Part shown: positions 52,224 to 61,110 of the stretch, piece by piece | Layout: every line of letters begins with the position of its first letter | Numbering within the stretch: the first letter of the stretch is position 1 | DNA from: Tomocerus qinae | Lineage: Eukaryota; Arthropoda; Collembola; Entomobryomorpha; Tomoceridae | Direction of reading: 5' to 3' | NCBI GenBank assembly: GCA_020055645.1 | Contig: CM034546.1 | Coordinates: 138,715,875 to 138,779,874 of the forward strand | DNA length: 64,000 nucleotides | Program-made: the position numbers and the translations under genes | The notes under the pieces: generated by a model | What the model saw: the letters and a program-made list of their open reading frames with translations, nothing else | The model's database searches: none | What the model was told of the DNA's origin: nothing

Positions 52224-52792
52224 CAACCGTGAAATAGTTGAGAATTTTATGGATCTTAATTTAAATTGAAAGTCATTTTCTTATATCACCAGTGACATCA
52301 GGTCACGTAATATCTAAGTCACTCTATCTAGATCAGCAGATGATAATGCTGATGTGGGAGGAGTGATGGCGCAGATCGATTTTGGAAATAACCGTGAAAT
52401 AGTTGAAAATTTTTTGGAATTTAATTTAAAGTGAAATTGATATTCTTATATCACCAGAGACCTCGAGGTCAGGTAATATCTGCATCACTCTTTTATGAAA
52501 TGTTGTTAATGCTGCGCTGGCAGAAGTGATGGCGCAGATCGATTTTAGAAATAAAAATTATAGCTTTGAAATAGTTGAGAATTTAATGGAATTTAATTTC
52601 AAGTGAAATTTATTTTCTGATAACTCCAGTAAACCCAGGTCAGGTAATATCTGCGGCACTCTCTCACGATCTATTGGTAATGCTGCAGAGCAGACGTGAT
52701 GGCGCAGGTCGATTTTTGAAATAAAAATTATAACTCTAAAATAGTTAAGAGTTTTATGGATCTTAATTTAAAGTGAAATTGATTTTCTTGAA
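52219..52792 (+). repeat. Diverged 171-bp satellite outpost, right part
   Basis: About three and a half degenerate forward monomers complete the block split by the BEL element. They use the same aatagttgagaatttt variants as the left part. The sequence stops after agtgaaattgattttcttg near 52790, where a 40-bp minisatellite-type repeat (aatcaacagaaaatcaaaat) takes over without a clear spacer. Confidence 0.88.
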
Positions 52793-53345
52793 ATTGAGTG
52801 TTAAAATCAACAGAAAATCAAAATAGATTCATATTCAGATTTGAAAGGAGCAAAAAATCAAAATTGATTAATATGGAGTATAAAAAAATCTTAAGTTTGG
52901 TCGAAATAATTTGTACTATCCGCTAACAATCCGTGGGAATCACAATTTAACTTTTAATGTCCATTTAACGCCATACATATTTTCACACTATTAAAATGAA
53001 GACAACGCACGGCATCTCAGCAACCTAAGGACCAATGTGGCCCATTTCCAATATGCTTGGTCACAGGTGCATAGGCAATGTTTTTGCCAAGTTTAGTTGA
53101 AATCCATTATTGTCTTCAAAAGTTATCGTGTAAACCGATGGATAGCCGGACGGATTGTGTGATTCTATAAGTTTACAAATGGGCGCAGTTTGGGATATAG
53201 TGACAGTGACTACTTCAAAAATGGAATCTACAAAAGATATTCGATAAAAATCGTTTGAAGCACAAAAATTCCATGTATTAATCCGATTTTTCGGATATTT
53301 GGCATGGCCAATATTATTCTGGCACACCATTTTAATAAAATGTGT
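52793..53345 (+). repeat. Minisatellite-core composite repeat, degenerate copy A
   Basis: Begins with two or three imperfect 40-bp units (aatcaacagaaaatcaaaat). It then has the conserved tail module seen in full at 54888-55265: aaatcttaagtttggtcgaa, acttttaatgtccattta, ggcatctcagcaacct, and finally caggtgcataggcaat and gttatcgtgtaaac (53124-53137). It is more diverged than copy B and lacks the hairpin module at the start. Confidence 0.8.
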
Positions 53346-53855
53346 TACTATTGTATTCGTAAAGATGACATTATGCTCCCTTGGTTAATGTTGGAATACT
53401 GGTTTAATGGTTGATTGAATTTTCTTTGTTGTGTCGGACATATTTCCTTCTCACGGTTTTTATTCCCTTTAGCGAATAAGAAGCGAAGCGATTATGGAAC
53501 GAAGCGATTATGGGGCAAAGCCATTAGAACGACGTGAATAAGGAGAGAAGCGATTAAAAAGCCAGTATCAAGCGAATAGACACCACTATTTCTATCTATC
53601 AACAAAAAATTGAGCAATATATTTACAGGTTTGTTGGGCGCTCTTAACTAAGTAATGAAAACAAAGTTTAATGGCATCAAAATTTATTGCTTAAGCACAC
53701 AAAGTAATATATTATAAATACAGATCATATTACTACTACATTTGCCCAAACCCGATTTACAACTCACCTAATCTGTACCCTTAATCATTAACCCAAAAAC
53801 TTAATTTTAAAATTGTGTAGATAAACGTAGTATTCGTTGTGAAAACGTCTAATCG
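53346..53855. repeat. AT-rich stretch with a short gaagcgatta tandem repeat
   Basis: No gene is seen. At about 53470-53575 a degenerate short-period repeat (gaagcgattatgg, cgaagcgattatgg, gagaagcgattaaa) stands out. The rest is AT-rich without recognisable structure. Confidence 0.6.
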
Positions 53856-54215
53856 GGCATGATTCATATTTTCTTCTACTAATTAAATTTTGAAAATTGC
53901 GGCAACCAGCAACCAAATGCTGCGGAAAATCACTAATTTTTCTGGCAGATTTTATTATATATAGTTAAATGTTTATCCCTGTGCCTTCCAAAATGACATT
54001 TCCATGTCTCTACATGTGGGGAATGGTGATAGGAACAAATGACTTTCACGAAAAAATCTTGACCTTGTCAGTAGTTATATGAAAATGACCCCATAAAAAG
54101 GAAAGCAAAATTACATATACTCATAGACGGATTTTGATGAAAGTTGGTATGGAGACTCCCCATAAGTATCTCCAAAGGTTTTTGCAAAGAGCTGTAAATT
54201 CTCAGTTTTTCGATT
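53856..54215 (+). repeat. Dispersed repeat R1, copy 1
   Basis: It matches the reverse complement of about 56300-56690. Shared blocks include gcatgattcata, attaaattttgaaaattgcg, tctctacatgtggg, aatggtgataggaac, cagtagttatatgaaaa and gaaagttggtatggagac. Identity is perhaps three quarters by eye, so these are old copies of an unclassified interspersed element. Confidence 0.75.
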
Positions 54216-55275
54216 TCAAAAAACGCCGTGAGGTTAAAAACCTACGGCAAGCCGTAATAGAAGCTGAGTGAAGGAGACCGTGTACACAGTTTTAGTAGAA
54301 TAATAGACATAGGTTTATTTTCATATTTATTGGTTAACATTGAGTATCAAAATCAAAATGTATGAATGTTGACCATCAAAGTCAATAGAGAATCAAAACA
54401 GATTAACGTTGAATATGAAAACCAACAGAAAATAAAAATAGATTTTGACCATCAAAAACAACAGAAAATAAATATAGATTAATGTTGACTTCCAAAATCA
54501 GCAGAAAATCAAAATAAATGAATTTTGACCATCAAAATCAACAGAAATCCAAAATAGATTAAGTTTGATATTAAAAACCAACAGAAATTCAAAATAGGTA
54601 GTTGCTGACTATAAAACTTAACAGAAGATCAAAATAGATAGTCGTTGACTATGAAAATCAACAGAAAATCAAGATTTGGTTAATGTTGTTTATGAAAGTC
54701 AGCAGAAAAACAAAAGTGATTAATGTCGACTATGAAAATCAACAGGAAAACAAAATTGTTCAATGTTGACTATGAAAATCAACAGAAAATCAAAATTGAT
54801 TAATGTTGACTATGAAAAGCAACAGAATATCAAAAATTTATTAACGTTGACTATGAAAATCAACAGAAAGTCAAAATTGATTAATGAATAATGAAAAGCA
54901 ATTCGAAAAATATAAATTTGACTATCAATTTGCATATAAATGCGAAATAGATTTATTTCCGTCCTATAATAGGTATTTTCCGGTTTTAGTTATTTAATTA
55001 TAAAATCTTAAATTTGGTCGAAGCGGCATTTAATATTTTGTACTATCGTGCTAACAATTCTGTCCATTGAACTTTTAATGTCCATTTAATGCCACATTTT
55101 CTTTTTGACTATCAAAATGAAGACAAAGTGAGCGCGCGGCATCTCAGCAACCTATGAACCAATGTGGCTCATTTTCAATAGGCTTTGTCACAGGTGCATA
55201 GGCAATTTTTTTGCCAAGTTTAGTTGAAATCCATCAATGTCTTCAAACGTTATCGTGTAAACGGACGGACGGACG
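54216..55275 (+). repeat. Minisatellite-core composite repeat, complete copy B
   Basis: Order: a head module with a hairpin (tacggcaagccgta, 54243-54256) followed by gaccgtgtacacag; then about 14 units of a 40-bp minisatellite (gttgactatgaaaatcaaca, steps of 40-41 bp, 54340-54890); then a tail module (aagcaattcgaaaaatataa, gactatcaatttgcatataa, gcgcgcggcatctcagcaac, gttatcgtgtaaacgg). The same modules recur at 61111-62948. The layout of conserved ends around a central minisatellite resembles non-autonomous Helitron/Helentron (DINE-like) elements; that class is inferred only. Confidence 0.8.
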
Positions 55276-55740
55276 TGCCTGTAGTATCTGAGCCCGTGAC
55301 CGCCCGTCCCAGTAAAAAATTCAAAGATCCAACCCGTGACCGCCCGTATCAGTAATGAGTTTGACAAATCCGCCCGTGGAGGCCCGCGGGTCCAAATGTA
55401 CATACATAATACATACATATATACATATATATATTTATATGTATAAGATATAAATATATAGTAAAATATGTACATATATCAAAAATATGGAGTTGTACAG
55501 CAAAAATATATACCTATATATTGAGAATTTATAGGTATATATATAATTTAATTAACTAGCGGGCTATTACGCGCCCCCGCGGTCATCGTCAATTTAATGT
55601 AGCCCGCCAGAGCCCGCACGTAACAATCCTTCATAGCCCGAGCCCGCCCGTTTTTTTAATGTGGCCCGAACCCGCCCAAACCCGGACGGGCCGGGGTGAA
55701 ACCCGAAAGAGAAACTCGAGCCTGTGCAACTCTCTAGTAA
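55276..55740. repeat. GC-rich CCCG-type repeat patch with an AT microsatellite core
   Basis: An abrupt change in composition. The flanks are full of cccg motifs (cccgtgaccgcccg near 55291 and 55334; agcccgagcccgcccg near 55637; cccgaacccgcccaaacccg near 55665). The centre (about 55395-55550) is ta/ca-rich (atatatacatatat). It is likely an interspersed repeat. No terminal repeats or target duplication were identified, and there is no coding frame. Confidence 0.7.
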
Positions 55741-56299
55741 CTGGAAGCAGTTTTAGTAAATAAAAATAGTATTATTGTACTTACTATTAAAATAGGGCTA
55801 TTGTAGAAACCCTCAAATGTTATTAGTTGTAAGTGGAAACGCTTATTGCGACTACAAAATTACCTATTAAAATCAAGCAGAATAGAATAGACAATTGGTA
55901 AGTAGAATATCTTTACCAATAATTTGACAATTAATACTCTATTAATCAATGTTATACAAGAGCAGAAATTCATGTTTAAAAAGATGAAGATTTATTTATT
56001 TTGGTCTGTTTTACAACCAATTCTAATATTTCAACACTTTTTCAATAAAAGCGGCTATTCCAATCAACAGTAACATATAGTTCTGCATATAACAAAGGTT
56101 ACCATGACTCTTCAAACATGCTGCTAGGTAAAATTTTAATGTTAGGACAGCATGGATGTAAAATTTCAATATTTTAATTATGTTATTCCATGCATTAAAT
56201 ATACACATGGCTAGGCATGGGCCCGTGTATTAATAAATTGTATTCAGGTTTCGTGCTGCACAATGAAAGGTGATTAATAACCCTAGTTTGTGGATTCGA
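55741..56299. other. AT-rich spacer, no gene recognised
   Basis: No convincing coding frame or repeat structure is seen. The minus strand carries aataaataaatc around 55992-56003, a polyadenylation-like run. It could serve a minus-strand transcript through the exon candidate upstream (56800-57009), but nothing else supports that. Confidence 0.45.
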
Positions 56300-56690
56300 A
56301 ATAGTTCCCTGCACTTTTCTTATGCCCGAATGACATCTGGAGATATAATTATGGCGGGTCTCCATACCAACTTTCAACAAAATCCGTCTGGTGGTTCAAA
56401 AGTTATTTTGCTTTTCTTTTTAAGAGTTATTTTTCATATAACTACTGAAAGAGTGAAAATGGATTTTTTCCCTGAAAGCTGATGTTCCTATCACCATTCG
56501 ACCATTACCCACATGTAGAGACAAGGAAATGGCATTTTAGAAGCCACCGGGAAAAACATTTACATATATCAATTAAAATCTGTTAAAACAGCTAGTGATT
56601 TTCCGAAAGTATTTGGTTGCTAGGTGCCGCAATTTTCAAAATTTAATTTGTAGAAGTAACTATGAATCATGCCGGTCGCCTGGGTAACTA
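56300..56690 (-). repeat. Dispersed repeat R1, copy 2 (inverted)
   Basis: Inverted relative to 53856-54215, about 2.1 kb away. It contains ccataccaactttc, catataactactg, gttcctatcaccatt, cccacatgtagagaca and cgcaattttcaaaatttaat. Its far end abuts the exon candidate at 56800-57009. The element type is not recognised. Confidence 0.75.
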
Positions 56691-56799
56691 CAAATTAAGA
56701 GTACTACGTATGCCTGTAAGCCTGAAACGTAGTGTTGTCATTCCTAACTCATTTTTATGTCGTAGCGTAGGATTTTTACGAAAAGGGGAGGACACTTGG

Positions 56800-57009
56800 T
56801 CAAGTTCCTGGATACGTGCCTGGTGTCAATATCTTCATAGTCACCAGACAAATAGGTGCTTCACATAGACGTGGATTGGCGTCAACAAACTCCTTGGCAT
56901 CCTGAAATTCCTTTACAACTTGATCATCCAATCCCAACTGCGATATAAATGGTGCTAGTCGTTTGCGAAAATGTTCCTTTAAACTCTGGTGGGTTCTTCC
57001 CGGTATTCG
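56800..57009 (-). CDS. Candidate terminal exon, Rap1-type Myb/SANT-like
   Basis: On the minus strand a good acceptor (tatatgttttag, AG at 57011-57010) opens directly into a 69-codon frame ending in TGA (56802-56800). The in-frame codon just before the exon is TAG, as expected if the frame starts at the splice site in phase 0. The peptide looks gene-like: RIPGRTHQSLKEHFRKRLAP, then LGLDDQVVKEFQDAKEFVD and NPRLCEAPICLVTM. The GRT-QSL-HFRKRL pattern recalls the recognition-helix end of Rap1-type Myb domains, but this is weak. Base composition is richer than the surroundings. It may be a real exon, a retained gene fragment or part of an unrecognised transposon. Confidence 0.45.
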   Translation of the reverse strand, partial: RIPGRTHQSLKEHFRKRLAPFISQLGLDDQVVKEFQDAKEFVDANPRLCEAPICLVTMKILTPGTYPGT

Positions 57010-57220
57010 CTAAAACATATATGCTTGAGTAAAAACACAAGAGATCACGCAGGCAGATTCTAATCTATTGGTCATATGAAAAAACCAATTTCAAGAGTTT
57101 TTTGAAAATCCACCGTTTTTAGGTTATGATGGTTTTCCGCCTTAGCTTTAGTAAGCAGTAAACTAAATAATTAATAAAAAATGCTAATAAACTTCTAAAC
57201 TACTCACTACTGATCGCCTT

Positions 57221-57869
57221 TAGGGTTGCCAGATTTTTTTCAACGAATTTAAATATCCTGGCCAACAATAGCCATTTACCAACCCGCGCCCTTCGGGCGC
57301 GTCTTAGCGAATGCTTACAAATGTCATACAGCCGTATTTGGCGCAATAATGTGAGCGCAGCTAACAAATTTACATTTTTTGTTGAAAAAGAAGCGTCTTG
57401 AAATAAATATTCTTGCACATTACTTCATATACGAAGAAAGAAATGAAGAGAAAATACCGACTCGTGTTCGCGTAATTTTTGAAATTCAACTTTAAACTGA
57501 TCAATAAATACTTAACGAATTGAGTAATTTAGCTTTAACGGTTTAGTGACACAGTTGAGGAAGAGAGGTTTGTTACTTATATCCCACTGATAAGTTATTA
57601 ATAAATTTTCTTCGAAATTGGAGGACAATTTTGACTATTAAACTGGAGTTAAAGACAAAAATATTTAAATTCGCGCGAAGCGCGAAAAAATTTCAATTAG
57701 TAAGTGTATCTGAACGATAACAAAGTGTGTTCTAATATTAAAGGACATTAAGTTATTTCACTGTTTTCGATTTTATCTGATTTAAGTATATTTAAGTATA
57801 ATTTAATATTTTAAGTATACGGCCCAATTTAACTATTATACTTGCCATTTAAGTATACCTGGTAACCCT
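57221..57869 (+). mobile_element. hAT-like MITE with 9-bp flanking duplication
   Basis: The left end TAGGGTTGCCAGAT and the right end acCTGGTAACCCT form imperfect terminal inverted repeats (11 of 13 match around AGGGTTgCCAG). The direct repeat gatcgcctt flanks both sides (57212-57220 and 57870-57878). An 8-bp duplication with an ambiguous extra base fits the hAT superfamily, as does the AGGGTTGCCA terminus. It is about 649 bp with no transposase frame. Inside are two GC hairpins: gcgcccttcgggcgc near 57286 and ttcgcgcgaagcgcgaa at 57670-57686. If the exon at 56800-57009 is real, the MITE is in its upstream intron. Confidence 0.75.
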
Positions 57870-58100
57870 GATCGCCTTGTATATTGAAAATTCGTAAAAT
57901 ATGCCTTTATTTTAAAATAGATCTACATTCTACATTGAGCTTCTAATGTTCAATTTAGTGTACTTTAGTGTTGAAAAACAAAAAAAAATTGCAAGACCTA
58001 AGTAGATTAGAATTAGAAAGTAACAACTTTGGCCCTGACAATTTGTCCCCAGTATGCGTGATCTCTTGTGTATTTATTAAGTTTGATCATTTTAATGGGT
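57870..58100. other. AT-rich spacer
   Basis: No gene is seen. A block tgcgtgatctcttgtgt near 58046-58062 is the reverse complement of acacaagagatcacgc near 57035, just beyond the other side of the MITE. This is a short inverted repeat about 1 kb apart. Confidence 0.5.
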
Positions 58101-58320
58101 ACGAGAAATTATCTTAAGCTGAATGGAAAATAGCTTCTACCGAGTAGAAAATAGCTCCCTCCGAAGTGGAAAATGGCCGACATCAAAGTAAAATTTAAAA
58201 GTAAGCAGCCGAATTAAACATGGTTTACGCTAAAGCGGAATTGAACATGGCCTACGGTGAAGTGGAAATTAGCCGAAGCCGAAGTGGAAAATACCCGAAC
58301 AGTGTACAAACCATTTACCG
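58101..58320 (+). repeat. Degenerate short tandem repeat, gaagtggaaaatagcc type
   Basis: Imperfect copies of a unit around gccgaagtggaaaatggcc recur about every 25-30 bp (58122, 58145, 58165, 58260, 58280). Related sequence occurs in reverse orientation at 59925-60020 (ggcttcggctttggctattt) and once at 59185-59205. The family therefore brackets the two foldback elements between 58726 and 59890. Confidence 0.65.
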
Positions 58321-58725
58321 CTTATCAGTGGTAAGTGGTTTTTAATGGTACTTAACGTTAAATACCACTACCTACAAAGTAGTGGGAGTGGGAAGTGGTA
58401 TAAATGGTATAAATTGTAAAAACTAGTTTCATTTAAATTTCATGTTTAAATTATTAATAAAATTCGGTGCCAAAGTAAGCAGCTGGTGATTGTTGTCACA
58501 AATTAAATAAGTGTTCATTAATCAGAGTTGGATACAACTAATGGGGGCACTAATCGTCCTTATTTGCCGATAGAGAAATTAATTGCAAATAAATTACAAG
58601 GATTAATTAAGGGGCTAAGTGGAAATATTTCATAGACAATGACGTTTAAAAACTTATATTTTATTAATTCTTGTGTGTCTGTGTTAATCTGACTAATTAA
58701 TCGCTAAAATTTACCATTTTTACCA
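58321..58725. other. AT-rich spacer with agtggta micro-repeats
   Basis: Short imperfect repeats of agtggta/aatggta lie at 58325-58425. No gene or other structure is recognised in the rest. Confidence 0.5.
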
Positions 58726-59159
58726 TTAAGGTTGCTCATCACGCCTGCATAGCAACCGCATGGGCCTATCTAAATCCGTGTTAAAAAATGCTTTACATCA
58801 AGCTTTATTCCTCCCGAAGATTACGGCCAATTTTTATGGGACTTACATTTTTGGAATCCTGGACAATCGAGGAACACAGGAGGGCGGATGGACTTTTGAT
58901 ATTATTGGTTATTGGTTTAAATGCTTTTAAAAAAATCAAATCCCAAAAAAAGTGAATCAGTTTTAGTTTTTATACAATGTTGATATCAAAAGTCCATCTG
59001 CCCTCCTGTGTTCCTCAATAGTCCAGGATTCCAAAAATGTAAGTCTCATAAAAATTGGCCGTAATCTTCGGGAGGTATAAAGCTTGATGTAAAGCATTTT
59101 TTAACACGCATTTAGATAGGCCCAAGCGGTTGCTATGCGGGCGTGATGAGCAACCTTAA
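58726..59159. mobile_element. Foldback (long-TIR) element flanked by TTAA
   Basis: Two 177-bp arms, 58726-58902 and 58983-59159, are inverted complements with eight mismatches by eye (about 95.5 % identity), around an 80-bp loop. Both outer ends read TTAA followed by ggttgctcatc. A TTAA duplication is the hallmark of piggyBac-type insertion, so a piggyBac-derived MITE is plausible. However, TTAA here is also part of the palindromic ends, so the class is tentative. There is no transposase. The transcript would form a long hairpin RNA. Confidence 0.8.
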
Positions 59160-59214
59160 ATGCATTTTTATAATTGTACACTGTACCCGAAGGCTTAGTG
59201 GAAATTAGCCTATG

Positions 59215-59890
59215 GAGTGAAAACCCAATTATTTCGGAAGTTATTGAGACTTCAGAAATCGACTGGCGGACCTCATATGAACTTGAAAAAAGACATGCAT
59301 TTTTCTGAAAAATCTTCGAACCTTCCGTTTGAAAATTAGGGTGGACTTTTTGAGAAAGCCGCCTTTTCACTCTTTTCCATTCCGAAAATTATGGACAGAT
59401 TTCAGTGGAATTTTTTTTGAATTTGGAAACGGATTTTGCTGTTGGGACACATCGTCAATTGTGAAAAAATTTGCAAATTTTGAAAAATATCAAAAAATAA
59501 TTAATTGCTTACACAATATAGAATTTATTTTCAAAATTTCTCTAACGGCACAGAATGCTTTTATTGTATTCAATATCGGCTGCCAAACAACTAATAGTAA
59601 AATTAAAAAGTTTTTTATTTTTCAATACTTTCCAAAGTGATTTGACAATATTTAAAAATTGACGAGGTACCTGAAGAGCAGAATTCGTTTGTGAACAGAT
59701 CAAAATAATTTACTAACATTGGTCCACAACTTTCGGAATAAGTCAACTAGAAACGGGACTTTTTCGAAAAATCTGTCGTAAATTTCCAACGGTGGTTTTC
59801 CAGAAAAATGCATGTCTTTTATTCAAGTTCATATGAGGACCACCAATCGATTTCTGAAGTCTCAATATAGCAATAACTTCCGAAATAAAG
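59215..59890. repeat. Second foldback element
   Basis: The left arm, about 59229-59308, and right arm, about 59799-59888, are inverted complements. Shared blocks are ttatttcggaagttatt, tgagacttcagaaatcga, cctcatatgaacttgaa and agacatgcatttttctg. The right arm has a small extra ctata near 59865. The interior of about 490 bp is AT-rich with only a spurious plus-strand frame. The superfamily is not recognised and the exact ends are unclear. Confidence 0.75.
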
Positions 59891-61110
59891 TGGACATTTC
59901 TTAGGATTTCACACAATGGCCGCCTTGGTTATTTTCCCTTCAACTTCGGCACAGATGCTTGGGCAATGGCTAATTTTTATTCGGCGTGGCTTCGGCTTTG
60001 GCTATTTTCCACTTGTGCTACTAAATAACCTGTACCCAGGAATCATTTTGAGGCCTGCACCCTGGACGGCATATCCTATCTATAGTATGTCGTCCACCTC
60101 TTATTACAGAACAGAACAGTCCTACTTTCTATTCGGCGTAATCAAATTTCTAGTACCCCATTTTAACCCAAATTAGACTTTAAAATTAATATTTCTATCT
60201 CATCACATCACACTTCAATTAATGTTTTCGATAATGTATCACAAAGTAGTTTAACCGAAGTCTAACACACATAATGTGCCTATGTCGGATGCCTTTGTCT
60301 GCCTGCGAAGTTACCCGACATACGCACATTGAATGTGATCGGATTTCATCGGTTTCCAACTTTGGCAGCTAAAAGTAGTTTATGAAACCTATATAGAAAA
60401 ATAGAAGTGTGTTTTCTAGATATTGGATTTACAAAATATTTCAATTTTTTTGAAATTGTGAAAATGTGACTAACAAGTACTAACTAAGAATAGCCTATGA
60501 ACATAGTAAAAAGTTTTTTAACATTTTGTAAAACTATAAACACTCTTTTCTATTTTTCTACAAACTATCAGCCAATTTTGAAAAAATCGGACGAGTAGTT
60601 AATGAGATAAATTGTCATATGCCAAACGACCTTAACGAAAATTTTGGCGCGCGACAATTTCGAAATGACGCATTTTCAAAAAAGTATATTTCTAAAAAAT
60701 CATTTTTCAAAAAGAACCTTTAGTTGTCATAGTTTGAAACCGAAATTAGAAAATAAGTTTGACTTGCTTATCTCAAAAATTTCAACATTTGAACCGTCTG
60801 GACTAAAAATGCATTAACTCGATCATAATATTTTTATTTCATAACTAAGGGACATTTTTGAGAACACAGTGCATATGTTACCAAATTTTATTCCTTCGCA
60901 TCGCAGCGGTCAAAACAAATAAAACTGTTCCAAATTACACATTCCGTTCCATTCGCTTTGTTTTCCTAGTATTATGGACATTAAGTTTACGGTAAATTTG
61001 CTGCAGAAGCTAACTATAGTAACCGGTAACCTCAAGCCGCAACAGAAGATCGCTAAAGTTACCATGTACAGGGTTGTATGACATTTCATCAAAAAAATTT
61101 GAAAGTAAAA
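59891..61110. other. AT-rich spacer with one short hairpin
   Basis: No gene is recognised; the open frames here are short and compositionally AT-driven. A near-perfect 16-bp inverted repeat lies at 60273-60288 (aatgtgcctatgtcgg) and 60315-60330 (ccgacatacgcacatt), with one mismatch. Around 59925-60020 are reverse-oriented relatives of the repeat at 58101-58320. Confidence 0.5.

Noticed and set aside
55188-55475. Minus-strand 95-residue frame as a gene
   Set aside because: It lies across the composite repeat tail and the ta-rich microsatellite, so its N-terminus is low-complexity. Only the tail segment is noted as a finding.
59101-60176. Open frames at 59101-59370, 59329-59640 and 59916-60176
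   Set aside because: They cross foldback arms and degenerate repeats, and have no domain-like pattern or splice context.
60910-61092. Short minus-strand frame of 60 residues
   Set aside because: It is AT-driven with no motif and no supporting context.
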